The translations under genes were made by a program, and so were the position numbers. Below are positions 42,735 through 51,064 of a stretch of DNA of 64,000 nt, piece after piece. Location of the stretch: positions 5,960,965 through 6,024,964 of the forward strand of contig NZ_CP104011.1 in the NCBI RefSeq assembly GCF_025133575.1. The letters are read 5' to 3'. The notes under the pieces were generated by a model that saw only the letters and a list, made by a program, of their open reading frames with translations, did not search any database and was not told where the DNA came from. The stretch comes from Pseudomonas sp. GCEP-101 (GTDB lineage: Bacteria > Pseudomonadota > Gammaproteobacteria > Pseudomonadales > Pseudomonadaceae). Positions within the stretch are counted from its first letter, which is position 1. Each line of letters opens with the position of its first letter.

Positions 42735-45700
42735 GTGTCCGTATTGCGTATTCCTTCCCTGCCGACCGCTGCCGGCAAACAATCCTGGGGCAACCTCCCC
42801 GGGGCCGCCCTCAGCCTGGCCATCGCCGAAGCGGCGGGGCCGGCGAAACGTTTCACCCTGTTGCTGACCGCCGACAGCCAGAGTGCCGAGCGCCTGGAGC
42901 AGGAGCTGCGCTTCTTCGCGCCGGACCTGCCGGTGCTGCAACTGCCGGACTGGGAAACCCTGCCCTACGACGTGTTCTCGCCGCACCAGGACATCATCTC
43001 CCAGCGCGTCGCCACCCTTTACCAGTTGCCGGAGCTGCGCCGCGGCGTGCTGGTGGTGCCCATCACCACCGCCCTGCACCGCCTGGCGCCGGCCAAGTTC
43101 CTGCTGGGCAGCAGCCTGGTGCTGGACGTCGGCCAGAAGCTCGACGTGGAGCAGATGCGCAGCCGCTTCGAGGCGGCCGGCTACCGCTGCGTGGATACCG
43201 TCTACGAACACGGCGAGTTCGCTGTGCGCGGCGCGCTGATCGACCTGTACCCCATGGGCAGCGAGCTGCCTTACCGGATCGACCTTTTCGACGACGAAAT
43301 CGAGACGCTTCGTACATTCGATCCGGAAACCCAGCGCTCCATCGACAAGGTCGACAGCATCCGCCTGCTGCCGGCCCGCGAATTCCCGCTGCGCAAGGAA
43401 GCGGTGACCGGCTTCCGCGGCCGCTTCCGTGAGCGCTTCGACGTCGACTACCGTCGCTGCCCGATCTACCAGGACCTCGCCAGCGGCCTGACACCGTCCG
43501 GCATCGAGTACTACATCCCGCTGTTCTTCGAAGATGGCGAGACTTCGACGCTGTTCGACTACCTGCCGCAGGACACCCAGGTGTTCTCCCTGCCAGGCAT
43601 CGAGACGGCGGCCGAACAGTTCTGGACCGATGTGCGCAACCGCTACGAAGACCGTCGCTACGACCCGGAACGCCCGCTGTTGCCGCCCGCGGACGTCTTC
43701 CTGCCGGTGGAGGACTGCTTCGCCCGCCTGAAGAACTGGCCGCGCGTGGTGGTCAGCCCCGAGCCGATCGAATCGGGCGTCGGCCGCGAGCGTTTCCCCG
43801 CCGAGCCGCTGCCGGAGCTGGCCATCGAGGCCAAGGCCAGCGAACCGCTGGCGCGCCTGCGCCAGTTCATCGAGCAGTTCGACGGGCGCATCCTCTTCAC
43901 CGCCGAATCCGCCGGCCGCCGCGAAGTCCTGCTGGAGTTGCTGGCGCGGCTGAAGCTGCGCCCGGTGGAAGTCGACGGCTGGCCGGGCTTCCTGGCGCAC
44001 CAGGATCGCCTGGCGATCACCATCGCGCCGATGGACGAAGGCCTGCTGCTGGACGCCGACAAGGGCCAGCCCGGCATCGCCCTGGTCGCCGAGAGCCCGC
44101 TGTTCGGCCAGCGCGTCATGCAGCGCCGCCGCCGCGAGAAGTCCCGCGACGGCGGCGAGAACGTCATCAAGAACCTCACCGAGCTGCGCGAAGGCGCGCC
44201 GGTGGTGCACATCGACCACGGTGTGGGCCGCTACATGGGCCTGATCACCCTGGAAATCGACGGCCAGAACGCCGAATTCCTCGCCCTGCAGTACGCCGAC
44301 GAAGCCAAGCTCTACGTGCCGGTGGCCAACCTGCACCTGATCGCCCGCTACACCGGCAGCGACGATGCCCTGGCCCCGCTGCACAAGCTGGGCTCGGAAA
44401 CCTGGCAGAAGGCCAAGCGCAAGGCCGCCGAACAGGTCCGCGACGTCGCCGCCGAACTGCTGGACATCTACGCCCGCCGCGCGGCGCGCAAGGGCTACGC
44501 GTTCAAGGACCCGCAGGCGGACTACGCCACCTTCTCCGCCGGCTTCCCCTTCGAGGAAACCCCGGACCAGCAGTCCGCCATCGAGGCCGTGGTGGCCGAC
44601 ATGCTCGCCGACAAGCCGATGGACCGCCTGGTCTGCGGCGACGTGGGCTTCGGCAAGACCGAGGTGGCCATGCGCGCGGCCTTCGTCGCGGTGCACAGCG
44701 GCAAGCAGGTCGCCGTGCTGGTGCCCACCACCCTCCTCGCTCAGCAGCACTACAACAGCTTCCGCGACCGCTTCGCCGACTGGCCGGTAACGGTGGAAGT
44801 GATGAGCCGTTTCAAGTCCGCCAAGGAAGTCGAAGGCGCCGTGGCGCAGCTGGCCGAGGGCAAGGTCGATATCGTCATCGGCACCCACAAGCTGCTGCAG
44901 GACGACGTCAAGTTCAAGAACCTGGGCCTGGTCATCATCGACGAGGAACACCGCTTCGGCGTGCGCCAGAAGGAGCAGCTCAAGGCCCTGCGCAGCGAGG
45001 TCGACATCCTCACCCTCACCGCCACGCCGATCCCGCGCACGCTCAACATGGCCGTCGCCGGCATGCGCGACCTGTCGATCATCGCCACGCCGCCAGCACG
45101 CCGCCTTTCGGTGCGCACCTTCGTCATGGAAGAGCAGAAATCGGTGATCAAGGAAGCCCTGCTGCGTGAGTTGCTTCGCGGCGGCCAGGTGTACTTCCTG
45201 CACAACGAAGTGAAGACCATCGAGAAATGCGCCCGCGACCTCGCGGAACTGGTGCCGGAAGCGCGCATCGGCATCGGCCACGGGCAGATGAACGAGCGCG
45301 ACCTGGAACGGGTGATGAGCGACTTCTACCACAAGCGCTTCAACGTGCTCGTGGCCTCGACCATCATCGAGACCGGCATCGACGTGCCCAGCGCCAACAC
45401 CATCCTCATCGAGCGCGCCGACAAGTTCGGCCTGGCCCAGTTGCACCAGCTGCGCGGACGCGTCGGCCGCAGTCACCACCAGGCCTACGCCTACCTGCTC
45501 ACCCCGCCGCGCAAACAGATGACCCCGGACGCCGAAAAGCGCCTGGAAGCCATCGCCAACGCCCAGGACCTGGGCGCCGGCTTCGTGCTGGCCACCCATG
45601 ACCTGGAAATCCGCGGCGCCGGCGAACTGCTGGGCGAAGGACAGAGCGGGCAGATCCAGGCCGTGGGCTTCACCCTCTACATGGAAATGCTCGAACGTGC

Positions 45701-46199
45701 GGTAAAAGCCATCCGCAAGGGCGAGCAGCCCAACCTGGAGCAACCGCTGGGCGGCGGCCCGGACATCAACCTGCGCGTGCCGGCGCTGATTCCCGAGGAT
45801 TACCTGCCGGACGTCCACGCTCGCTTGATCCTCTACAAGCGCATCGCCAACGCCGCCGACGAGGACGGCCTGCGCGAACTGCAGGTGGAAATGATCGACC
45901 GCTTCGGCCTGCTGCCTGACCCGGCGAAGAACCTGATTCGTCTGACTTTGCTGAAACTGCAGGCAGAAAAGCTTGGGATCGTGAAGGTGGATGCCGGCCC
46001 GCAGGGAGGCCGGGTAGAATTCGCCGCCGATACCTGCGTCGACCCGCTGGTGCTGATCAAGATGATCCAGAGCCAGCCCAATCGCTACAAATTCGAAGGG
46101 GCCACCCTCTTCAAGTTCCAGGTGCCCATGGAGCGCCCGGAAGAACGGTTCAACACGCTGGAGGCGCTGCTCGAGCGCCTCACGCCACAGACTCACTAA
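42735..46199 (+). CDS. mfd: Transcription-repair coupling factor
   Basis: A 1154-residue SF2 translocase that removes RNA polymerase stalled at lesions and recruits UvrA. UvrB-homology region at the N-terminus (ADSQSAERLEQELRFFAPDLPVLQLPDWETLPYD), RNA polymerase-interacting domain (VHIDHGVGRYMGL), Walker A VCGDVGFGKTEVAMRAAFVA, DEEH box VIIDEEHRFGVRQKE, motif III LTATPIPRTLN, motif VI QLRGRVGRSHHQAYAYLL, and the C-terminal TRCF domain. GTG at 42735 fits the conserved start VSVLRIPSLP; an ATG at 42699 is less supported. Followed by csiV 11 bases later. Confidence 0.95.
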   Translation: MSVLRIPSLPTAAGKQSWGNLPGAALSLAIAEAAGPAKRFTLLLTADSQSAERLEQELRFFAPDLPVLQLPDWETLPYDVFSPHQDIISQRVATLYQLPELRRGVLVVPITTALHRLAPAKFLLGSSLVLDVGQKLDVEQMRSRFEAAGYRCVDTVYEHGEFAVRGALIDLYPMGSELPYRIDLFDDEIETLRTFDPETQRSIDKVDSIRLLPAREFPLRKEAVTGFRGRFRERFDVDYRRCPIYQDLASGLTPSGIEYYIPLFFEDGETSTLFDYLPQDTQVFSLPGIETAAEQFWTDVRNRYEDRRYDPERPLLPPADVFLPVEDCFARLKNWPRVVVSPEPIESGVGRERFPAEPLPELAIEAKASEPLARLRQFIEQFDGRILFTAESAGRREVLLELLARLKLRPVEVDGWPGFLAHQDRLAITIAPMDEGLLLDADKGQPGIALVAESPLFGQRVMQRRRREKSRDGGENVIKNLTELREGAPVVHIDHGVGRYMGLITLEIDGQNAEFLALQYADEAKLYVPVANLHLIARYTGSDDALAPLHKLGSETWQKAKRKAAEQVRDVAAELLDIYARRAARKGYAFKDPQADYATFSAGFPFEETPDQQSAIEAVVADMLADKPMDRLVCGDVGFGKTEVAMRAAFVAVHSGKQVAVLVPTTLLAQQHYNSFRDRFADWPVTVEVMSRFKSAKEVEGAVAQLAEGKVDIVIGTHKLLQDDVKFKNLGLVIIDEEHRFGVRQKEQLKALRSEVDILTLTATPIPRTLNMAVAGMRDLSIIATPPARRLSVRTFVMEEQKSVIKEALLRELLRGGQVYFLHNEVKTIEKCARDLAELVPEARIGIGHGQMNERDLERVMSDFYHKRFNVLVASTIIETGIDVPSANTILIERADKFGLAQLHQLRGRVGRSHHQAYAYLLTPPRKQMTPDAEKRLEAIANAQDLGAGFVLATHDLEIRGAGELLGEGQSGQIQAVGFTLYMEMLERAVKAIRKGEQPNLEQPLGGGPDINLRVPALIPEDYLPDVHARLILYKRIANAADEDGLRELQVEMIDRFGLLPDPAKNLIRLTLLKLQAEKLGIVKVDAGPQGGRVEFAADTCVDPLVLIKMIQSQPNRYKFEGATLFKFQVPMERPEERFNTLEALLERLTPQTH

Positions 46200-46210
46200 G
46201 GACCCTGTGC

Positions 46211-46873
46211 ATGCGCCTGTTCCAACCCCTGCTGCTGTCGCTGGCCCTGTTGTCGCCAGCCGCCTTCGCCGAGCCCTACCAGGTGGAGCTGATTCTCTTC
46301 CAGCAGTCCGGCGACGCCGTGTTCGCCAGCCGCCCCGCGCCCGATGACTGGGCCAAGGGGGCGCAACCGCCGGGCCCGGACAGCTCGCGCCCCACGGCAA
46401 TGGACGCCCAGGTCGCCAAGCTCAAGCAGAACGAAGGCTTCCAGGTTCTGATGCACAAGGCCTGGCGCCAGGAGATCGATGCCACCCCGGTGCGCGTCGC
46501 CCTGACCGAAGGCGCCAAGCGTGACGGGCACTTCCCCGTGGAAGGCACCGTCACCCTCAGCCAGCAGCGCTTCGTGAATACCCAGACCGACTTCTGGATC
46601 AACCAGTTCGGCCAGGACGGCCTGCTCACGGCCAGCCAGCACATGGTCCAGGAAGCCAGCCTGAAGAACAGCGTGCTGACCTACCTCGATCATCCCAGCC
46701 TGGGCATGCTGATCAAGGTTTCCCCCCTCAACGCCAAGCCTGCCTCCGCCCCGCCGCCCGGCATGGAAGACGAGGCGCCGACCGGCCCAGGCGCACCGCA
46801 GCAGCCACCGGCGCCGGCCGCTCCGGCAGACGGCGGCTTCGACGCCCCGCCGCCGGCCCAGCCCGCGCAATGA
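46211..46873 (+). CDS. CsiV family protein (peptidoglycan-related), secreted
   Basis: A 220-residue protein with a signal peptide (MRLFQPLLLSLALLSPAAFAEPY) and the CsiV-type start of the mature chain YQVELILFQQ. CsiV in Vibrio helps modify and bind peptidoglycan in response to D-amino acids. The C-terminal 45 residues are rich in Pro and Ala (disordered tail). AAGGA precedes the ATG 11 bases after mfd, so probably cotranscribed. Family call from the N-terminal pattern and synteny. Confidence 0.8.
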   Translation: MRLFQPLLLSLALLSPAAFAEPYQVELILFQQSGDAVFASRPAPDDWAKGAQPPGPDSSRPTAMDAQVAKLKQNEGFQVLMHKAWRQEIDATPVRVALTEGAKRDGHFPVEGTVTLSQQRFVNTQTDFWINQFGQDGLLTASQHMVQEASLKNSVLTYLDHPSLGMLIKVSPLNAKPASAPPPGMEDEAPTGPGAPQQPPAPAAPADGGFDAPPPAQPAQ

Positions 46874-46874
46874 C

Positions 46875-46904
46875 GAAAAAGCCCGACATCTGCCGGGCTT
46901 TTTC
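46875..46904 (+). terminator. Terminator after the mfd-csiV unit
   Basis: Stem GAAAAAGCCCG / CGGGCTTTTTC with an 8-base loop and a T-run within the right arm. Confidence 0.85.
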
Positions 46905-46912
46905 TTGCTCTT

Positions 46913-46984
46913 CGTAGGAGCGAGCTAGCTCGCGAACCGCCCGGCACCGTGCCTTGCAAGTTCGCGAGCAAGCTCGCTCCTACA
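46913..46984. repeat. REPIN between csiV and mtnP
   Basis: CGTAGGAGCGAGCTAGCTCG and the inverted partner ending AGCAAGCTCGCTCCTACAG; a complete REP doublet between two convergent genes. Confidence 0.88.
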
Positions 46985-46992
46985 GGAAACCA

Positions 46993-47730
46993 TCAACTGA
47001 CCAGGACGCGCCCCAGCACCTCGCGCACCTTGCCGATGCCGTCGTGCAGCGCCTGTTCGATCTCGGCCATGGTGATGATACCGCTGGACTTGCCAGCCGC
47101 CGGGTTCACCACCAGCGACAGACAGGCGTACGGCAGGTCCAGCTCGCGAGCCAGGGCGGCCTCGGGCATCCCGGTCATGCCGACGATGTCGCAGCCGTCG
47201 CGCTCCAGCTTGGCGATCTCCGCCACCGTCTCCAGGCGCGGGCCTTGCGTCGCTGCATACACGCCGTGGCTGCTGTACGCAAAACCGAGAGCCTGCAGCG
47301 CAGCGATCAGCTTCTGCCGCAGCGGTTCGTCGTAGGGATGGCTGAAGTCGATGTGGGTGACATGGTCGATATCGCCGGCGAAGTACGTGTGTTCCCGGCC
47401 CCACGTATAGTCCACGATCTGGTGCGGCACGCAGAGATGGCCGCTGCCCATGGCAGCGTGGATGCCGCCCACGGCGTTCACCGCCAGGATGGCTTCGGCG
47501 CCGGCCTGCTGCAGCGCCCAGAGGTTGGCGCGGTAGTTCACCTGGTGCGGCGGGAAACGATGCGGGTGGCCGTGACGGGCAAGGAACAGCACCTCGCGCC
47601 CGGCAAACTCGCCGCGTTGGATCGCCGCCGAAGGCGTGCCGTAAGGCGTATCCAGTTCGATGGCGTCCTTCAGGGTCAGCCCTTCCAGCTGGGTCAGGCC
47701 GGTGCCGCCGATAATGGCGTAGACAGTCAT
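46993..47730 (-). CDS. S-methyl-5'-thioinosine phosphorylase
   Basis: A 245-residue MTAP/PNP-family phosphorylase. GGTGLTQLEGLTLKDAIELDTPYGTPS at the start, LFLARHGHPHRFPPHQVNYRANLWALQQAGAEAILAVNAVGG, and DIVGMTGMPEAALARELDLPYACLSLVVNPAAG are family motifs. In Pseudomonas this gene encodes the MTI-specific enzyme for polyamine and quorum-signal byproduct salvage (methylthioadenosine is first deaminated). Downstream of nagZ with a repeat between; transcribed in the same direction. Confidence 0.88.
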   Translation of the reverse strand: MTVYAIIGGTGLTQLEGLTLKDAIELDTPYGTPSAAIQRGEFAGREVLFLARHGHPHRFPPHQVNYRANLWALQQAGAEAILAVNAVGGIHAAMGSGHLCVPHQIVDYTWGREHTYFAGDIDHVTHIDFSHPYDEPLRQKLIAALQALGFAYSSHGVYAATQGPRLETVAEIAKLERDGCDIVGMTGMPEAALARELDLPYACLSLVVNPAAGKSSGIITMAEIEQALHDGIGKVREVLGRVLVS

Positions 47731-47751
47731 GCTTCTATCCTCAAATTATCC

Positions 47752-47876
47752 CTGCGATCTCGCGAGCCAGGGCAGAACACGGCGGAAAGCGGGATCGGAC
47801 GCGGAGTTAGACCTGATGTCAATGAACAGTCCGATCCCGCCTTCCAACGCCGTTATGCCGACGCGCAGCAGATCGC
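47752..47876 (+). repeat. Structured dispersed repeat, copy 3 (between nagZ and mtnP)
   Basis: Shares TCTCGCGAGCC-GGCAGAACA-GGCGG and ACGCCGTTATGCCGACGCGC with copy 2 (read on its minus strand). A perfect 12-bp stem GCGGGATCGGAC (47789-47800) / GTCCGATCCCGC (47829-47840) encloses GATGTCAATGAACA, related to the TGTAAATGAGCA loop of the other copies. Right end lies within a few bases of the nagZ stop. The AGAACCTG ends are not intact here. Confidence 0.65.
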
Positions 47877-47878
47877 AA

Positions 47879-48877
47879 TCAGTCGATCAGTTGTGCGGCG
47901 CGCAATTCGCCCACGGCCTGTTGCCAGCGCGGCAGCTGCTTGTATTCGGTGCCCGGCCAGGCCTTGGCGCGCATGCGCTGCAGACGCTGCGGAGCAGTCA
48001 CCTTCAGGCGCTGCAGGGCGCTCAGGGCCAACTCGGCGGACGCGCGGTCGTTGCACACCAGGCCCATGTCGCAGCCGGCATTGAGCGCGGCCTCGATACG
48101 ATTGGCGGCATCGCCCACCACATGGGCGCCGGCCATCGACAGGTCGTCGCTGAAGATCACCCCGTCAAAGCCCAGCTCGCCGCGCAGGATGTCCTGCAAC
48201 CAGCGGCGTGAGAAACCGGCGGGGTTCGGATCGACCTGCGGGTAGATCACGTGGGCCGGCATCAAGGCATCCAGCTCACCAGCCAGGCGCTGGAACGGCA
48301 CCAGGTCCACGGCGCGGATCTGCTCCAGCGTGCGTTCATCCTCGGGAATCCCCACATGGGAATCGACTTCCGCCCAACCATGGCCGGGGAAGTGCTTGCC
48401 GGTGGCGGCCATGCCGGCGGCATGCATGCCACGGATGAAGGCGCCGGCCAGCGTGACGGCCCGCTCGGGGTTGCCCTCGAAGGCACGGCTGCCGACCACG
48501 GCGCTGCGCTGGTGGTCCAGGTCCAGTACCGGGGCGAAGCTCAGGTCGAGGCCCACTGCGAGCACTTCGGTGGCCATCAGCCAACCGCACTGCTCCGCCA
48601 GCCGCTCGGCATTAGGGTTATCCGCGATGGCGCGCATCGCCGGCAGCCGCAGGAAGCCCTGGCGCAGACGCTGCACGCGGCCACCCTCCTGGTCCACCGC
48701 CAACAGCAGATCAGGGCGCACCGCGCGGATGGAGGCCATCAGCTCGCGCACCTGGCGCGGCGATTCGATATTGCGGGCGAAGATGATCAGGCCGCCCACT
48801 TCCGGGTGGCGCAGGATCTGACGGTCCTCGGCGGTCAGCCAGGTGCCGCCGACATCGAGCATCAGGGAGCCTTGCAT
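47879..48877 (-). CDS. nagZ: Beta-N-acetylhexosaminidase NagZ
   Basis: A 332-residue cytosolic family GH3 enzyme that removes GlcNAc from anhydromuropeptides in peptidoglycan recycling, feeding AmpR control of AmpC in organisms that have it. VGGLIIFARNIESPRQV, VDQEGGRVQRLRQGFLRLP, GKHFPGHGWAEVDSH (the catalytic histidine loop) and VIFSDDLSMAGA (nucleophile aspartate) are clear. ATG at 48877 has AGGA six bases upstream and gives the family length. Confidence 0.95.
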   Translation of the reverse strand: MQGSLMLDVGGTWLTAEDRQILRHPEVGGLIIFARNIESPRQVRELMASIRAVRPDLLLAVDQEGGRVQRLRQGFLRLPAMRAIADNPNAERLAEQCGWLMATEVLAVGLDLSFAPVLDLDHQRSAVVGSRAFEGNPERAVTLAGAFIRGMHAAGMAATGKHFPGHGWAEVDSHVGIPEDERTLEQIRAVDLVPFQRLAGELDALMPAHVIYPQVDPNPAGFSRRWLQDILRGELGFDGVIFSDDLSMAGAHVVGDAANRIEAALNAGCDMGLVCNDRASAELALSALQRLKVTAPQRLQRMRAKAWPGTEYKQLPRWQQAVGELRAAQLID

Positions 48878-48888
48878 GTGCATTCCTT

Positions 48889-49413
48889 TCAGTTCAGTTG
48901 CGCCGTCTGCCACTGCGGACAGGCGGCCTCTTCGATTCGGACCCGGCAATGGAGGGGAACCCGCGGGAAGAGTTCCAGCAGGTCGTCATTGCGCAGGCGG
49001 ATACACCCGTGGGACAGCGGCGTGCCCATGGGCTCGCAGTCCGGGGTGCCGTGCAGGTAGATGTAGCGGCGGAAGGTATCGACCTCGCCCAGCCGATTGC
49101 GCCCCGGCTCGCAGCCGCTGAGCCAGAGGATGCGCGAAAGGATCCAGTCGCGTCCGGGAAACGCTTCATGCAGCGCGGCCGTCCAGGTTTCGCCGGTCCA
49201 GCGCCGCCCCTTGAGCACGGCCCCCTTGGGCAACCTTTCGCCGATGCGCGCGCGAACCTGGTGCAGTCCGCGTGGCGTGCAGCCTGAGCCGTTGCGCTCC
49301 CCCGCGCCGTTGGCGGCGCTGGATATCGGAACGCGCACGACGAGGCACCCTGCGGCGAAGCCGTAGAGCATCTGGTCAGCAAGGGAAATATGAAGAAGAT
49401 CGAGATCAGCCAT
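48889..49413 (-). CDS. L,D-transpeptidase (YkuD) family protein without signal peptide
   Basis: A 174-residue YkuD-fold protein. The catalytic motif is YIYLHGTPDCEPMGTPLSHGCIRLRNDDLLELF, with the cysteine in SHGCIRL. The N-terminus MADLDLLHISLADQMLYGF is the first strand of the domain, not a signal peptide. Such proteins cross-link or hydrolyse peptidoglycan in the periplasm, so the lack of an obvious export signal is odd; either export is by another route or the true start is elsewhere. It lies between psrA (55 bases) and nagZ (11 bases). Confidence 0.85.
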   Translation of the reverse strand: MADLDLLHISLADQMLYGFAAGCLVVRVPISSAANGAGERNGSGCTPRGLHQVRARIGERLPKGAVLKGRRWTGETWTAALHEAFPGRDWILSRILWLSGCEPGRNRLGEVDTFRRYIYLHGTPDCEPMGTPLSHGCIRLRNDDLLELFPRVPLHCRVRIEEAACPQWQTAQLN

Positions 49414-49468
49414 GGCCGGCTACTGTAGCCGATCAGGCCGACGCAGCCCAGCGCGACGCCGGGCTGTC

Positions 49469-50185
49469 TCAGACCTTGGCAGGAGCCTGAGAAGCGCTCG
49501 ACTTGGTGCGCGGCTTGAGTTGCGCACCGGCCAGCGACGGGTCGCTGACACCGCTGTCGGCACGCATGCCGGCAGCCAGGAACGGCACCATCAGGCGCAT
49601 CACCTGCTCGATGGAGGTGTTCACCCCGAAATCGTTCTCGGCCATGGCACGCAGCGCCTTGATGCCGGACATGCTGAACACCGCGGTACCCAGCATGAAA
49701 TGCACGCGCCAGAACAGCTCCAGCGGCGGCAGGCGCGGCGCGGATTCATGCACCAGCAGCATGTAGCGGCGGAATACCTTGCCGTAGACCTCTTCGAGGT
49801 ATTTGCGCAGGTGGCCCTGACTCTGGCTGAAGGCCAGCCCCAGCAGCCGCATGAAGATGGACAGGTCGTTGCCACTACGCGGCTTGACCGCCATGGCCTG
49901 GATCACGAGCAGTTCCAGCAGCTCTTCCAGGGTGGCGCGCGGCGCATCGGGCTTGGCCTGGCGGCGGTCCAGTTCCTTCTCCAGGCTGGCGCAGAACGGG
50001 CCGAGGAAGCGCGAGAAGACCGCCTGGATCAGCGCCTTCTTCGAGCCGAAGTGATAGTTCACTGCCGCGAGGTTCACCCCCGCCTTGCTGGTGATCAAAC
50101 GCAGGGAGGTTTCGGCGAAGCCTTTCTCCGCGAACAGCTGTTCCGCTGCATCCAGGATGCGTTCGACGGTTTCCGACTGGGCCAT
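49469..50185 (-). CDS. psrA: Transcriptional regulator PsrA (TetR family), fatty-acid-responsive
   Basis: A 238-residue TetR regulator. Helix-turn-helix LRLITSKAGVNLAAVNYHFGSKKALIQAVF at residues 29-58. In Pseudomonas PsrA binds long-chain fatty acids, represses itself and the fadBA operon, and activates rpoS. The C-terminal tail (residues 210-238) is Ser/Ala/Lys-rich. ATG at 50185 with GGCGGAG upstream. Two PsrA palindromes lie 16-42 bases upstream of the start. Gene next to lexA, as in P. aeruginosa. Confidence 0.95.
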   Translation of the reverse strand: MAQSETVERILDAAEQLFAEKGFAETSLRLITSKAGVNLAAVNYHFGSKKALIQAVFSRFLGPFCASLEKELDRRQAKPDAPRATLEELLELLVIQAMAVKPRSGNDLSIFMRLLGLAFSQSQGHLRKYLEEVYGKVFRRYMLLVHESAPRLPPLELFWRVHFMLGTAVFSMSGIKALRAMAENDFGVNTSIEQVMRLMVPFLAAGMRADSGVSDPSLAGAQLKPRTKSSASQAPAKV

Positions 50186-50200
50186 GGCTACTCCGCCTGA

Positions 50201-50227
50201 CAAACACTTGTTTGAAACATACGTTTC
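50201..50227. promoter_or_regulatory. Double PsrA operator at the psrA promoter
   Basis: Two perfect palindromes of the form (C/G)AAAC-N4-GTTT(G/C): CAAACACTTGTTTG (50201-50214) and GAAACATACGTTTC (50214-50227), sharing one base, centres 13 bp apart. This matches the known PsrA-box pattern and gives autorepression. Confidence 0.88.
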
Positions 50228-50392
50228 AGCGTCTTCAATTGTCAAGCAAAGTGCGATGGATTGTTACCAATATCATGGCAATGCGACGAGACACCTTATG
50301 TACAGCAAGACGCTTGCCAAGGCCGCCAGGTTACATGCACGAAAGTTCCATCCTAAGCGCCCTCCAATAAAAGCATTGCCAGGCCGCCATCA

Positions 50393-50408
50393 CTGTATAT
50401 AATCCCAG
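50393..50408 (+). promoter_or_regulatory. LexA (SOS) box 1 at the lexA promoter
   Basis: CTGTATATAATCCCAG fits CTG-N10-CAG with an AT-rich left half. Confidence 0.88.
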
Positions 50409-50411
50409 GCA

Positions 50412-50427
50412 CTGTATAAAAAGCCAG
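50412..50427 (+). promoter_or_regulatory. LexA (SOS) box 2 at the lexA promoter
   Basis: CTGTATAAAAAGCCAG fits CTG-N10-CAG, 19 bases from box 1. It reaches into the ribosome-binding region of lexA. Confidence 0.88.
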
Positions 50428-50436
50428 AGTATGGAC

Positions 50437-51051
50437 ATGCTGAAGCTCACGCCGCGCCAAGCCGAGATCCTCGCCTTCATCAAACGCTGCCTGGAAGCCA
50501 ACGGCTACCCGCCCACCCGCGCGGAAATCGCCCAGGAGCTCGGCTTCAAGTCGCCCAACGCCGCCGAGGAGCACCTCAAGGCCCTGGCCCGCAAAGGCGC
50601 CATCGAGATGACCCCGGGCGCTTCCCGCGGCATCCGCATCCCCGGCTTCGAGCCCAAGGCCGCCGCCAATGAAGACGAATTGCCGATCATCGGCCGCGTC
50701 GCCGCGGGCGCACCGATCCTCGCCGAGCAGAACGTCGACGACACCTGCCGGATCAACCCGACCTTCTTCAATCCTCCCGCCGACTACCTGCTGCGTGTGC
50801 GCGGCCAGAGCATGAAGGACGTCGGCATCATGGACGGCGACCTGCTGGCCGTGCATGTCACCCGCGAGGCGCGCAACGGCCAGATCGTGGTGGCCCGCCT
50901 GGGTGAAGAGGTAACGGTGAAGCGCTTCAAGCGCGAAGGCAGCAAAGTCTGGCTGCTCGCCGAGAACCCGGAGTTCGCCCCCATCGAGGTCGATCTCAAG
51001 GAACAGGAACTGGTCATCGAAGGCTTGAGCGTCGGCGTGATCCGTCGCTGA
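50437..51051 (+). CDS. lexA: LexA repressor
   Basis: A 204-residue SOS repressor and self-cleaving protease. Winged helix N-terminus MLKLTPRQAEILAFIKRCLE with recognition helix SPNAAEEHLKALA; cleavage site Ala90-Gly91 in RVAAGAPI; Ser125 in RGQSMKDVG and Lys162 in VTVKRFK form the dyad. ATG at 50437 is preferred over 50431: it gives the conserved N-terminus and the AGAG site at 50426-50429 is then at proper distance. Preceded by two SOS boxes, followed 13 bases later by sulA. Confidence 0.97.
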   Translation: MLKLTPRQAEILAFIKRCLEANGYPPTRAEIAQELGFKSPNAAEEHLKALARKGAIEMTPGASRGIRIPGFEPKAAANEDELPIIGRVAAGAPILAEQNVDDTCRINPTFFNPPADYLLRVRGQSMKDVGIMDGDLLAVHVTREARNGQIVVARLGEEVTVKRFKREGSKVWLLAENPEFAPIEVDLKEQELVIEGLSVGVIRR

Positions 51052-51064
51052 ACAGGAGACATCC

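Noticed and set aside
42615..46400. Open frame of 1261 codons opposite mfd
   Set aside because: Mirror of mfd third-position GC bias; composition rich in His, Gln and Ala without any family motif.
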